Of a DNA stretch of 64,000 nt, positions 51,282 through 61,378 are shown piece by piece. This DNA is from RYN-428 sp035551995 (GTDB lineage: Bacteria; Planctomycetota; Phycisphaerae; Tepidisphaerales; Tepidisphaeraceae). Position 1 is the first letter of the stretch; each line of letters starts with the position of its first letter. Below the pieces are notes generated by a model, which was given only the letters and a program-made list of their open reading frames with translations, was not told the DNA's origin and did not search any database. The stretch spans positions 62,001-126,000 of the forward strand of contig DASZME010000086.1 of NCBI GenBank assembly GCA_035551995.1. The letters are read 5' to 3'. The position numbers were made by a program, and so were the translations under genes.

Positions 51282-54200
51282 TCATGCTCCGTGATGGTGC
51301 ATGTGGTCCATCGCCGCGTGACCGGTCGGCGCCGGGGAGGCGGTGGGATGGGCTTCGAGATACGCGTCCACGTCATTGGTCACGATCAGCGTGCCCCACA
51401 TGATTTCCCAGTGGCCGGGGTAGGTGCAGAAGTATTCGTATGTGCCTTCCTTCGTCGGCGCCGTCAGTTTCACCGTATCGCGCTGGCCGGGTTCGATCAG
51501 CTTGGTCGCGGCGAGGATATCGCGGCTGCGCGGCATGAACGCGCGACCCTGCGAATCCAGATCTTCCGGCTTCATCAGCGCCGACTCCGCCGCCAACTTG
51601 GCGCGCGTGCCGGGATTCACCACCGCCAGGTTGTGCGGCATCATGTCTCCGTTTTCGAGAATGATCTCGAAGGGCTTGCCGGCTTCTACGACCAGCCGGG
51701 CGGTGTCGTAACGCATCTGCTCGCGAACGGTGCGAAGAACGAAAACCGCGACGCGAAGCGCCTTGAGTTCCTTGCGCATCGCCGATCCGTCGGCGGGGGG
51801 AAGCATGCCGGCAAGATCGCCGGCGAATTGCACGGTCTCGGCGTACTCCTGGCTTGTGCGGGCGTCAACCGGGAGCGCCTTCGCCCATGTCACCAGGGCC
51901 TTGGCCAGCGGCGCCACGTCAGGGGATTTTTCCCACGACTTGCGCTGGAGGGTGCGGATGCCGCGGGCGGCGGGGATTACATGGTCCTCCTTTTCGATCA
52001 GCGCGACCAATGACGCGAACGTGGCCGCCTGCTCGTGATTCATGCTGACGGCGGCCTTGATGGCGGCGGTGCGGAGATTGCCCACGACATCGTCGCCGAC
52101 GGTAATCGCGACGCTTTGCACGGGGGCGGCGTTGCCGGCCGATTTGAACGCCTCGTGGCGGGCGCCGTCGAGAACTTCCAGCGTGAAACCGTCGAGACGA
52201 TGGCCCAGGCTACCGTCGGTGCGATTCCAGATCACCACCGAATCGATCGGCTGCTCGGAGCCGAGATCGACTTCCCACCACGGGTTATTTTGATTCTCCT
52301 TGGTGTGCGTCGATGTCCCGGCGCCAAATGAGCCGTCGGTGCGGCCGTCGATGGCGTGCGACGCCTCGCCGTTGCTCAGCGTGGAGGATTGTTTGGCCTT
52401 GCCGTGAAGCGCAATGTTTCGCCCTTCGCTGAAGACCTGCACCTCGGCCAGCGTAAGCGTTCCCTTTTTCGGCAACGAGATGCGAACATAGCGTCCAGTC
52501 GTCGCGTGCGAATGACCGGCGCCGGTCAATTCCGCCGGCAGATCGGGGGCGAGCAACGGCTTCACCTTGTCGTACGCCTTGGCGCGGATGTCCTGATCGA
52601 AAATCATGGGCACCGACGACAGCACGTCGATCTCGCCCTTGGGCGTTTTCGCGCCGTCCGCCCAAACCTTATCGAGCGATTCATCCGCCGTCGCGATGGC
52701 CGCCCAGGCGGGTTGACGCACGTCGGCCGAGTCGCCCTTGGTCGCAAGTTTCAACAATTCTTCGCGAGCGGCTTTGAGATCGGGCGCCGGCTGCATCGGC
52801 AGCATCTTGGCCAGCGTCGCCTCGGAGCTTGATCCGGGTTTTTGAAGACCAAGCGTTTCCAGAAGAACGTGCAGCGTGCTTCCTTTTTTCAAACCCGCCA
52901 GCTCATTCAGGGTCGAAACCCGGACGGCGTCGGCGACGTCCGGACGCGTTAAGATCGCCTGCAATATCGCTTCGCTGTGCGGCATCTTCATCAGGTCTTC
53001 GGTCTTGATGGCCTGCCCGAGATATTCCAGGCCGGCGGGATTATCCAGCGCGATCAGCTTGCCGGCCTTGATCGCCGGCTGCCAATATTGCTCCAACTGC
53101 TTCATCGTTTCCTTGAGCGTGTACTCAAGATAATAATCGCTCGGATATTTGAGGCTGGCCAGCGCCACCTCGGCCGCCTCGGCGTCGGCGAAGAAACTCG
53201 CCGCCCGAACCGCTTCCAGGCGAACCTGCGGATTTTCGTCCGCAGCCTGCGCCTTCAGCAGCGCCAGCACGCCCGGAACCCGGTCGCGCCAATAACAGGC
53301 GACGCGCGTCGCCGCCGCCCGCGCATGCGCCTCCGGCGATCGCAGCATGCGCTTGAGCAGATCGACGTCAACGACATTCTGCCATTGATGAACCCACAGC
53401 GCTTCCATCATGTTGTGTTCGTAAGCCGGATCGGCCTTATCAAGAGCCGCGGCCCACTTGTCCAGGCCCGCGATCACTTCGGGGGTCGGATGCTTGTCGA
53501 GTTCGACTTTGGCCAGCGTGCGGATCTGATTCTCCGGCCGTTTCAGTAGTTCGAGCAGGGCGGGAATCGGTTGGCCGGCGATTGCCGGCGGCTTTTCCAG
53601 CGGGCGTCCTTCATAAATCATTCGATAGATGCGGCCATGGACATGGTCGCGATTTGGATCGCGCAGATGGTGCTGAAGGTGGCCGATGATGTCGTTGCTC
53701 CAGTCGGAGAAATAGAGCGCGCCGTCGGGACCGGTATTGACCTGCGACGGTCGAAAATTCGAATCGCTGGAGGAGACGATATTTTCCAGCGACGTGCCTT
53801 TGATTCCCGAGCCGTCGTCGTCCATTTTCACGCGATAGATGCCTTGGAAGCTGATGACGTTGCAGTTGAGGAAATTGCCCCAGAATTCCTCGGGGAATTG
53901 CTTGCTGGTCATGAGGCCGGTGCCGGGGCAGGGGCGCGAGGGGCGTGCCCAGAAGTCGTTCAGTTTCGCGTGCTTGTGCGGATAATCGATATGGCCGCTG
54001 AAGGCCGGGGCGAAGTAGGAGTTGTTGCCGGTGGCGTCGGTGACGAAGTCATTGCCCCAATAGTCGAAAACCTTGCCGTGCGGATTGGCGAAGCCGTACG
54101 CGATGTAGCGCTCGAATTCGCCGGTGCGGGGGACGAATCGCCAGATGCAGGCATCTTCGTTGCGCTCGGGGCCGCGCGCGGTTTCGACCTGCGTGCGATG

Positions 54201-55799
54201 GAAGACGCCGTCGCTGAGGTAAACCGCGCCGCCGGGGTCGTAGGCCATGGCGTTGGTGGTGTGATGCGAGTCGGCGGAGTCCATGCCCATGAGCACGCGC
54301 TCTTTGTAGTTGGCGTGATCGCCGCCGCTGGTGTCCTTGACGTACCAGAGGTCGGGGGCTTCCATGAGAAGGATGCCGTCTTTGTAGAATTGGAAGCCGG
54401 TGGGGGCGTTGAGATCATCGATGAAGTGGGTGCATTTGTCGGCTTTGCCTGTGCCCTTGGTGTCTTCGAAGATGAGGATGCTGTCGCCGACTTTGGAGGT
54501 TGGCGTGCGCTCGGGATAGTTTTTCCAGACCGAGACCCACAGGCGGCCCTTGGCGTCCCATGCCATTTGCAGCGGCGCCACCAGTTCGGGGAACTGCTCT
54601 TCGCTGGCGAAAAGATTTACCTTGGTATGCTCGGCGACGGTCATTTTGGAGATCGCATCGACGCCGCTCAGGAAAGGCCAGGAGGCATCCGGATTGGGCC
54701 CCGGATGATTGGTCTGCACCTTTTCCACCGGCGGAAGATTTGAATCGTCCGGCGTCAGCGTCTTGCCCTGCGCGACGGCCCAGACCACCTTATCGCGATT
54801 GGCGGTCATGACGTCGCGCTGCGACATTTCCTCTTGCATGACGACGTTGTTGACGTATTCCTTGCCGTCCTTGTACCCCTTGTATTTCATGTGCGAACGC
54901 CCGCCGTAGACGTTGTAGCCGTCGATGGTGCGGTAGCGGGTATGCCATTCCCAATTCTTGTCGTTGACGGCCTGGCGAAGTTTTTCAAAATCGCCGTTGG
55001 GGGCCGTCTCGTCGAAGATATCGCGGAACATCGTGGGGGCGAGCAGCTTATATGCTTCCTCGCCGAGGTAGTGGCCATTGATCGTGAGCGATTTTCCGCC
55101 GGCGGCGGCCTTGGCGTAAAGCTCCTGCGACGGGGCAAGCAGATCGACGAACTTCACCCCATTGGCCTTGGCGACTTCCGCCATCGCGGCGGCGTAAAGC
55201 GCGATATTGGCGTTATTGACCTTCGGATCGGGGAAGTTGGGATCGATCGTTTTTTCATCCGCCGCCGGGGAAAAGAGAACGATCCGCGGCGGCCCCTTGC
55301 CGCCATAGTTGGAGGCCAGCGCGTCCTTGAGGAACTTATCGAGCGCCGCCTTAAACGCCGGCAGGCCGTCGGGGCCTTTGAACGACTCGTTATATCCGTA
55401 AAACGCGAAGATCACGTCGGCCTGTGTTTTCTTCAGCCATTCGTCGCGCGTGCCGAAATCCTGCGAGCGCTGCCAGGTGTTCACTTCGTCGCCGGACGCG
55501 GAGAGATTGCGGAACACGAGGTTATGTTGAGGGAACCGGGCATTGATGAGCGTTTCGAGATATCCGTTGAATTGCATCCGATCGGGAAAGACATTTCCGA
55601 GAATGGCGATGTGATCGTCCTGCTTAAGCGTCAACGGCGCCGACGCGGGCGCGGCCGCCGGCGCCTCGGCGCAACCCGCCGGCCTTGGCGCGGCGACGGC
55701 GTGCAGTTGTCCCGCCCCCAGATAAGCGGCCGGCGCGGCGAGGGACAAAAAGAGGACAGATTTCGCGAGTTTGCGACGAGTGGTGGCGGATAGGGTCAT
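51282..55799 (-). CDS. Giant secreted PVC-type dehydrogenase with SGNH, HEAT, discoidin and cupredoxin domains
   Basis: 1505 residues from the ATG at 55799. A signal peptide (about 1-32) is followed by an SGNH/GDSL-like domain (about 50-240: ILGNVFPDRM, NLSASGDEV, FAFYGYNES). A PVC membrane-bound dehydrogenase propeller spans about 340-720 (LFASEEQFPELVAPLQMAWDAKGRLWVS, GPDGALYFSDW). HEAT-like repeats run about 745-930, an F5/8 type C (discoidin) domain about 1100-1240 and a blue-copper domain about 1370-1475. Copper ligands are visible at PHNLAV (His), FCTYPGHW (Cys, His) and EIMWGT (Met). Other such proteins usually end in a CxxCH heme domain; I find none here. The protein is likely periplasmic or extracellular, acting on carbohydrates. 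No Shine-Dalgarno sequence is evident. Confidence 0.85.
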   Translation of the reverse strand: MTLSATTRRKLAKSVLFLSLAAPAAYLGAGQLHAVAAPRPAGCAEAPAAAPASAPLTLKQDDHIAILGNVFPDRMQFNGYLETLINARFPQHNLVFRNLSASGDEVNTWQRSQDFGTRDEWLKKTQADVIFAFYGYNESFKGPDGLPAFKAALDKFLKDALASNYGGKGPPRIVLFSPAADEKTIDPNFPDPKVNNANIALYAAAMAEVAKANGVKFVDLLAPSQELYAKAAAGGKSLTINGHYLGEEAYKLLAPTMFRDIFDETAPNGDFEKLRQAVNDKNWEWHTRYRTIDGYNVYGGRSHMKYKGYKDGKEYVNNVVMQEEMSQRDVMTANRDKVVWAVAQGKTLTPDDSNLPPVEKVQTNHPGPNPDASWPFLSGVDAISKMTVAEHTKVNLFASEEQFPELVAPLQMAWDAKGRLWVSVWKNYPERTPTSKVGDSILIFEDTKGTGKADKCTHFIDDLNAPTGFQFYKDGILLMEAPDLWYVKDTSGGDHANYKERVLMGMDSADSHHTTNAMAYDPGGAVYLSDGVFHRTQVETARGPERNEDACIWRFVPRTGEFERYIAYGFANPHGKVFDYWGNDFVTDATGNNSYFAPAFSGHIDYPHKHAKLNDFWARPSRPCPGTGLMTSKQFPEEFWGNFLNCNVISFQGIYRVKMDDDGSGIKGTSLENIVSSSDSNFRPSQVNTGPDGALYFSDWSNDIIGHLQHHLRDPNRDHVHGRIYRMIYEGRPLEKPPAIAGQPIPALLELLKRPENQIRTLAKVELDKHPTPEVIAGLDKWAAALDKADPAYEHNMMEALWVHQWQNVVDVDLLKRMLRSPEAHARAAATRVACYWRDRVPGVLALLKAQAADENPQVRLEAVRAASFFADAEAAEVALASLKYPSDYYLEYTLKETMKQLEQYWQPAIKAGKLIALDNPAGLEYLGQAIKTEDLMKMPHSEAILQAILTRPDVADAVRVSTLNELAGLKKGSTLHVLLETLGLQKPGSSSEATLAKMLPMQPAPDLKAAREELLKLATKGDSADVRQPAWAAIATADESLDKVWADGAKTPKGEIDVLSSVPMIFDQDIRAKAYDKVKPLLAPDLPAELTGAGHSHATTGRYVRISLPKKGTLTLAEVQVFSEGRNIALHGKAKQSSTLSNGEASHAIDGRTDGSFGAGTSTHTKENQNNPWWEVDLGSEQPIDSVVIWNRTDGSLGHRLDGFTLEVLDGARHEAFKSAGNAAPVQSVAITVGDDVVGNLRTAAIKAAVSMNHEQAATFASLVALIEKEDHVIPAARGIRTLQRKSWEKSPDVAPLAKALVTWAKALPVDARTSQEYAETVQFAGDLAGMLPPADGSAMRKELKALRVAVFVLRTVREQMRYDTARLVVEAGKPFEIILENGDMMPHNLAVVNPGTRAKLAAESALMKPEDLDSQGRAFMPRSRDILAATKLIEPGQRDTVKLTAPTKEGTYEYFCTYPGHWEIMWGTLIVTNDVDAYLEAHPTASPAPTGHAAMDHMHHHGA

Positions 55800-56042
55800 A
55801 GTTATTGTTGCGCGTAAAAGGACCAAAGGTTGGTAAACGAAAAAACAAAAGGCTTCTGCTGATACAACGGAAGAGAGTCGGCGTTCATTGGAAGATTACA
55901 TACCGCTCGAGGTAGTTTTTTCCGGTCGCCCTTCCCGGATCACCGGCAAAAAGATCGCGCGAGGGATTTTTTCGCCTCCGAAGAAGATGGTTGCTCGAGG
56001 GTAAGGCCGGCCGAAAAACAACCGGAAGCGACATTTCGATGA

Positions 56043-59000
56043 TTACGCCGTTTTCTGTAAGTCGGAACGTTTGTTTAGGAGATCGACCATCAGCTTTGGT
56101 TTCAAATACTGTCCCGTATAACTCTCCGCCACTTCGCAGATGTCTTGCGGCGTTCCTTCCGCCACGACCCGGCCGCCGCCGTCGCCGCCTTCGGGGCCCA
56201 TGTCGATCAGCCAATCGGCGCATTTAATCACGTCGAGGTTGTGCTCGATCACCAGAACCGTATTGCCTAAATCAGCCAGGCGATTCAAGACGTTCAAGAG
56301 ATTGTTGATGTCGGCGAAATGCAAGCCGGTCGTCGGCTCGTCGAGAACGTAAAGCGTATGGCCGGTCGGATTTTTCCCAAGCTCGCCGGCCAGCTTGACG
56401 CGCTGGGCTTCCCCGCCGGAGAGTTGGGTGCTGGGTTGGCCGAGCTTGACGTAGGTGAGGCCCACGTCCTTGAGCGCCTTGAGCATGCGGTGGATTTGCG
56501 GAAAGTTCTCGAAAAAGCCGGAGGCTTCTTCGACGGTCATGCCCAACACGTCGGCGATGCTCTTCCCGCGATAGTGAATTTCCAGCGTCTGGGCGTTGTA
56601 GCGGGCGCCATGACAGACTTCGCAGTTGACGTAGACGTCGGGGAGAAAGTGCATCTCGATGCACTTGGTTCCCTGGCCCTGGCACGATTCACATCGGCCG
56701 CCTTTGACGTTGAAGGAAAATCGGCCCGCCTCGTAGCCGCGGATCTTGGCCTCGCGCGTCCTGGCGAAAACTTTTCTGATCTCGTCGAACACGCCGGTGT
56801 AGGTGGCCGAATTGCTTCGGGGCGTACGGCCGATGGGGCTTTGATCGATCTCGATCACTTTGTCGATCCGCGTGATTCCGTTCAGCGATTTATGGTCGCC
56901 GGCCTTCACCTTCGATGCGTACAGCTTTCGCTTGAGCGCAGGCAGGAGGGTCTGGTTGATCAGGGTGGATTTGCCGGAACCGGATACGCCCGTGATGCAG
57001 ATCAAACCGCCGAGCGGAATTTTCACGTCTACATTTTTCAGGTTGTTCTCGCGACAGCCTTTGAGTTCCAGACATTTTTCCAGATCAATCGGCCGGCGCA
57101 GCGGCGGGGCGACGATGGCATACTCGCCGGTCATGTATTTGATCGTCGTGCTGGCGGACTGACTGAATACCTCCGGGACCGGACCGGCGGCGGTTACGTT
57201 GCCGCCGTGCGCCCCGGCGCCGGGGCCGATGTCGATCAGGTAGTCGGCGGCGCGGATGCAGTCTTCGTCGTGCTCCACCATGATGACGGTGTTGCCGATC
57301 GCTTGCAGCCGCTTGAGCGTGCGGATGAGCCGGGTGTTGTCGCGCTGATGCAGGCCGATGGTCGGCTCATCCAGAACATAGCAGACGCCGACCAGTCCCG
57401 AGCCGACCTGCGTGGCCAGGCGGATGCGCTGGGCTTCGCCGCCGGACAGAGTACCGGTCTTGCGGTCGAGGGTAAGATAGGCCAGGCCGACGTCGAACAT
57501 GAAACCAAGGCGCGCGCCGATCTCTCGGATAATCGGCTCGGCGATCCGGGTCTTTTCCTCGCTCAGACGCAGACTTTGAAAAAATCGCCGCGCGTCGGTG
57601 ACCGTCATGCGGGTCACATCGTCGATGCTGTAGCCGGGCAGTGGCGTGGAACCCGTGGGGACGGCGGCGAGCGATGAGTCGGGGGTGGAGAGTGGCGCGG
57701 TTTCGCCGGCGGAATTTTTTTTCGGTTTCTTGCCCTTGGTTTTCCGGACCGTCTTCGAACCATCGCCGTCGAGGGGATACGACGCCGGCTCGCAGGAATT
57801 GGTCGAATCGGGCGACCCTTCGCCGCCGGCCTTTGCCGCGATCGCGCCGGTGACCGTTTGAAACGCTGAACCGGCGGGCGGATCGTTTAACGTGTGCAGG
57901 CGAACCGCGAGCACCTCTTTCTTCAATCGCGTACCTTGGCATTCAGGGCAGGCTTGTTCGCTCATGTACTGATGCAGGCGGTGCTTGACGAATTCGCTTT
58001 CGGTGTTCTCGAATCGGCGTTGGAGGTTGGGAAGAATGCCCTCGAAGAAGGCGCCGGTCCCCATGTCTCCCTTGCATTCGGTGCCGAACATGAGGATCTG
58101 CTGAACTTTCTTGGGAATGTCCTTGTACGGCGCCGTATAGGAAACGCCGAAATCCTTGCAGAATTGCCGCAACGACCGGCTGTAATAGATGTTCATCCGC
58201 TTGCCGTTTTTTCGCCAGGCTTCGACCGCGCCCTTCTCCAGCGCGACGCTTTCGTCGGGAACGATCATCTCCGGATCAAACTCCGCCTTGGTCCCCAGCC
58301 CATGGCACGACGGACACGCCCCGTGCGGCGAATTGAACGAAAACAGCCGCGGCTCAAGCTCCGGCAACGAAACTTCCGGATGCTCCGGGCAGGCGAATTT
58401 TTCGGAGTAAACCGTGTCGGCCCACGAGTTGTCCGGTCGCCCGATCGAAACGATGACCAGCCCCTGCGATAACCGTAACGCCGTCTCCACCGAATCGGCC
58501 AGCCGCGAACGAATCTCCGGCTTCAGCACGATCCGATCCACGATCGCTTCGATATTGTGCGTAAAGGTCTTCTTGAGCGCCGGCGCGTTTTCCGGCTTTT
58601 GCAGTTCGTGGATCTCGCCGTCCACGCGGGCACGCACGAACCCTTGTTTATGAATGGCCGTGAAAATGTCTTTATGTTCTCCCTTTTGCCCGCGGATCAG
58701 CGGCGACAGAATCATCACCTTCGCCCCGGCCGGCTGCTTCATCACCGAATCGACGATCTGGCTGGCCGTCTGGCTTGCGATCACCCGTCCGCACACCCAG
58801 CAATGCGGCGTGCCCGCCCGCGCAAACAGCACCCGCAGATAATCGTAAATCTCCGTGGTCGTCGCCACCGTCGATCGCGGGTTGCTGCTGGCCGACCTTT
58901 GCTCGATGGCGATCGTCGGCGGCAACCCTTCGATTTCGTCGATGTCCGGCTTCTGCAACTGGTCGAGAAACTGGCGGGCATACGCCGACAGCGACTCCAT

Positions 59001-59168
59001 GTATTTACGCTGCCCCTCGGCATAAACCGTATCGAACGCCAGCGTGGATTTACCCGAACCCGATAGGCCCGTTATCACCACGAGTTGATCTCGTGGAATT
59101 TCCACGTCGATGTTCTTGAGATTATGCTCGCGGGCGCCGCGAATTCGGATCGCTTTCGACAAACTCAT
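56043..59168 (-). CDS. uvrA: UvrABC system protein A
   Basis: 1041 residues, about 100 longer than typical UvrA. Two ABC ATPase units are complete: Walker A GLSGSGKST (about 32-40) and a second GVSGSGKSTL near residue 735. Signature motifs are LSGGEAQR in both halves and Walker B is VLDEPTIGLH and VLDEPTTGLH. Zinc-module cysteine pairs (CWVC, CPEC, CPSC, CESC-type) are visible. UvrA recognises damage with UvrB in nucleotide excision repair. A Gly/Pro/Ser/Lys-rich insertion of about 70-80 residues (about 432-512) replaces a short loop. GGTGAG upstream of the ATG is the ribosome binding site. Confidence 0.96.
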   Translation of the reverse strand: MSLSKAIRIRGAREHNLKNIDVEIPRDQLVVITGLSGSGKSTLAFDTVYAEGQRKYMESLSAYARQFLDQLQKPDIDEIEGLPPTIAIEQRSASSNPRSTVATTTEIYDYLRVLFARAGTPHCWVCGRVIASQTASQIVDSVMKQPAGAKVMILSPLIRGQKGEHKDIFTAIHKQGFVRARVDGEIHELQKPENAPALKKTFTHNIEAIVDRIVLKPEIRSRLADSVETALRLSQGLVIVSIGRPDNSWADTVYSEKFACPEHPEVSLPELEPRLFSFNSPHGACPSCHGLGTKAEFDPEMIVPDESVALEKGAVEAWRKNGKRMNIYYSRSLRQFCKDFGVSYTAPYKDIPKKVQQILMFGTECKGDMGTGAFFEGILPNLQRRFENTESEFVKHRLHQYMSEQACPECQGTRLKKEVLAVRLHTLNDPPAGSAFQTVTGAIAAKAGGEGSPDSTNSCEPASYPLDGDGSKTVRKTKGKKPKKNSAGETAPLSTPDSSLAAVPTGSTPLPGYSIDDVTRMTVTDARRFFQSLRLSEEKTRIAEPIIREIGARLGFMFDVGLAYLTLDRKTGTLSGGEAQRIRLATQVGSGLVGVCYVLDEPTIGLHQRDNTRLIRTLKRLQAIGNTVIMVEHDEDCIRAADYLIDIGPGAGAHGGNVTAAGPVPEVFSQSASTTIKYMTGEYAIVAPPLRRPIDLEKCLELKGCRENNLKNVDVKIPLGGLICITGVSGSGKSTLINQTLLPALKRKLYASKVKAGDHKSLNGITRIDKVIEIDQSPIGRTPRSNSATYTGVFDEIRKVFARTREAKIRGYEAGRFSFNVKGGRCESCQGQGTKCIEMHFLPDVYVNCEVCHGARYNAQTLEIHYRGKSIADVLGMTVEEASGFFENFPQIHRMLKALKDVGLTYVKLGQPSTQLSGGEAQRVKLAGELGKNPTGHTLYVLDEPTTGLHFADINNLLNVLNRLADLGNTVLVIEHNLDVIKCADWLIDMGPEGGDGGGRVVAEGTPQDICEVAESYTGQYLKPKLMVDLLNKRSDLQKTA

Positions 59169-59213
59169 GCGTTCTCACCGCTAGACCATGGAATTCTCTT
59201 CGGGACAGTCTGC

Positions 59214-59219
59214 ATTATA
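59214..59219 (-). promoter_or_regulatory. TATAAT -10 box for uvrA
   Basis: A perfect -10 on the minus strand, 45 bp upstream of the uvrA ATG, giving a leader that contains a ribosome binding site. The -35 position is weak and no LexA-like palindrome was recognised nearby. Confidence 0.5.
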
Positions 59220-59430
59220 GCCGCGACAAGTCCGATAAGTATTTGTTGTGTGGCATCGAAATTTCGTCGCAGATGTCACAGAATGGCGACCCATTCTAGA
59301 CAGGCGAATTGAAATCGCCGTTCAAACCCGCGCTAAAATACCTGGCGAGCGTTGGCGCCATTTTTGATGGGTAGTTGGGATTCGTCAGGAGTTGAGTAGG
59401 ACGAATCGTTTCTGTCGGAGGATCAAAACT

Positions 59431-59700
59431 GTGGCGCAGGAAAGTTTTTCACAGCAACCGTCTCGTTCGCCTTCAACTCGCGGAGGGGAAGAGCGTGGTG
59501 ATACGGTGTATTCCGCCGCCGAATTAGAAAAGCTGCGCGCCGAGCGCGACGTGCTTCTCGACCGCCAGAGTTCCATCATGGAACTCGTTGGTTCCACGAA
59601 GCCCGAGCGCATTCTTCACGACATTCGCAACATCCTCAATGAGCGCATTCTTCTGCGAACCCTGGCCGGCATCGAGGATGACGAGCAGAAGCAAGGGTAA
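59431..59700 (+). CDS. Small conserved-looking coiled-coil protein
   Basis: 89 residues from a GTG at 59431. GGAGGA (59417-59422) lies 8 nt upstream, which favours this over a longer frame from 59392. The first 25 residues are polar and low-complexity. The remainder is one continuous charged helix (AAELEKLRAERDVLLDRQ and the DIRNILNERILLRTLA segment), probably a dimeric coiled coil. No function is recognised. It is 76 bp upstream of fabI on the same strand. Confidence 0.7.
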   Translation: MAQESFSQQPSRSPSTRGGEERGDTVYSAAELEKLRAERDVLLDRQSSIMELVGSTKPERILHDIRNILNERILLRTLAGIEDDEQKQG

Positions 59701-59776
59701 ATCTCAACAACGCGCCCCGCTTGCATGCCGCCGATGAAACCATAAGCTAATCCATCCAACTGAAGGAGCGACGACG

Positions 59777-60574
59777 ATGGGTTTATTGGACGGCAAAACG
59801 GGCTTGATTCTCAACATCGCCAATGATCGCAGCATAGCGGCTTACATCGGCCATCACGCGGTCAAAGACGGGGCGACGGTCGGCGTTGGCTTTTTGCCCA
59901 TGGGCGGAAGCATCGAAAAATCCGAACGCCGGGCCCGCAAAGCCATGCAGGAACATGGCTACCCCGAGGCATGGCTTGCTCCCTGCGATGTGGGAAGCGA
60001 TGAGTCGATCGAGGCGTTTTTCGCCGGCGCCAGGGAAAAATTCGGCAAGATCGACTTTCTCGTCCACAGCCTTGCGTTCGCCGATTACAACTATCTGAAA
60101 ACCGTCGAAGGTGTTTTTACCTCAACGCCCAGGGACGTTTTCAAGCAGGCGCTTGACATCAGCGCTTATAGTCTGATCGCTCTCACGCGCGCCGCCGCCC
60201 CCCTCATGCCCGACGGCGGGTCAATCATCGCCATGACCTATCTGGGAAGCGAAAAAGTCGTGCCCGGCTACAACATTATGGGTGTGGCCAAGGCGGCGTT
60301 GGAATCCACTTCCCGCTATCTGGCTTACGATCTGGGCAATAAGAAAATCCGCGTGAACACGATTTCCGCCGGTCCGATCAAAACACTCGCGGCGTCCGTC
60401 GTCGGCAACCTGGACGAAATGCTCGCGCACACGGCCAGGAAAGCGCCGCTCAAACGAAATATCGACGCCGATGAAGTCGGCAAAACCGCCGTCTATCTGC
60501 TCAGCGATCTGTCCAGCGGCGTGACCGGGGAAAATATTTACGTCGATGCCGGTTTCAACACCGTGGGGCTGTGA
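59777..60574 (+). CDS. fabI: Enoyl-[acyl-carrier-protein] reductase (NADH)
   Basis: 265 residues, normal for FabI. GAAGGAG lies upstream of the ATG. The FabI-type N terminus (GLILNIANDRSIAAYIG) binds NADH. The catalytic Tyr and Lys are in PGYNIMGVAKAALES (Y-x6-K). SAGPIKTLAAS is the substrate-binding loop that contains the flexible segment, and LSDLSSGVTGENIYVDAGF is the conserved C terminus. It performs the last reduction of fatty-acid elongation in the cytoplasm and is the triclosan/isoniazid-type target. The small coiled-coil gene precedes it. Confidence 0.97.
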   Translation: MGLLDGKTGLILNIANDRSIAAYIGHHAVKDGATVGVGFLPMGGSIEKSERRARKAMQEHGYPEAWLAPCDVGSDESIEAFFAGAREKFGKIDFLVHSLAFADYNYLKTVEGVFTSTPRDVFKQALDISAYSLIALTRAAAPLMPDGGSIIAMTYLGSEKVVPGYNIMGVAKAALESTSRYLAYDLGNKKIRVNTISAGPIKTLAASVVGNLDEMLAHTARKAPLKRNIDADEVGKTAVYLLSDLSSGVTGENIYVDAGFNTVGL

Positions 60575-60776
60575 CGTCACTTTAAGCGTTTTTTTCTCCG
60601 GTCGTTGTTCGTCCCCACCCGCTTCGTTGTTTATGAGGCTGCGCCTCGCCCGAAGTTGATGAAAACGGCAGGCGGTTTTGTTCATTGTTTTCGGAACAGC
60701 GGCCGTGCGTGCGTCGCGGCCCAATCTCGCATCGACACGAGAAAGGCAGAATAAGCGGATTGCATTCAGGCCAAGA

Positions 60777-61157
60777 TCAATTCACACGCACAAAAGCACG
60801 TTGTGTCCCATTCGCGTCGGTGAGCGTCAATGATTTGTCGTCGATCGAGTTCAAGGTGCTGGTGTCGGTAACGCCGGAGAATTTTTCGTTTTTGTAATCG
60901 GAGTGATCGATCGTATAAGTCAATTTGCCGTCGGCGAACTTCCATGTGCCGGTCATCTTGAAGTGGTCGGGGGCGCTTTCGGCCTTGAGCACGACGTCAG
61001 CGTTGAGCGAGCCGTCTTTGTTAAACGTCATCACCGAATCGAATTCTTTCTCGCTGTTATCCTTCCATGAGCCAACGATCTGATCCTGCTTGGACTTGCC
61101 GCACCCGGACATCGAACAAGCGATCACAACCGCGATAATAATGACAAATGCCCGCAT
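60777..61157 (-). CDS. Predicted lipoprotein with lipocalin-like domain
   Basis: 126 residues from the ATG at 61157, where AAAGG lies 5 nt upstream. The lipoprotein signal ends MSGC (lipidated Cys at about 19). The mature part begins IVGSWKDNS and continues with alternating short strands (MTFNKDGSL, KMTGTWKFADGKLTYTI, SLTLTDANG), the compact beta-barrel of small lipocalin-like or DUF4488/DUF5004-like domains. Ligand unknown. It converges on fabI, with no clear terminator in the 200-bp gap. Confidence 0.78.
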   Translation of the reverse strand: MRAFVIIIAVVIACSMSGCGKSKQDQIVGSWKDNSEKEFDSVMTFNKDGSLNADVVLKAESAPDHFKMTGTWKFADGKLTYTIDHSDYKNEKFSGVTDTSTLNSIDDKSLTLTDANGTQRAFVRVN

Positions 61158-61378
61158 GCAGCCTTTCGAGAAGTATCGCCCCCGAAACTCTTGTCTACGC
61201 ATTCTACTTTCATTCGCCGTTGGAATCTAATCCAGGCGCGCCCGGAAAGACGGAAGTTGCGATGTCTTTTGTTTGTCATCGAACCATTCGCGCGGCACAA
61301 TAGTCAAGCTAACGAACCCTGACCCCGTTTTCAGCGAATGGAATAGGCGGGATCGCGGTCTATTTGGCGTGGGCTGCT

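Noticed and set aside
53571..57677. Several 350-450-aa plus-strand frames opposite the giant dehydrogenase and uvrA
   Set aside because: All are mirror frames of strongly supported minus-strand genes.
59708..59722. Further copy of palindrome family A
   Set aside because: Only the CGCCCCGCTTGC half is present, too little to count as an intact repeat.
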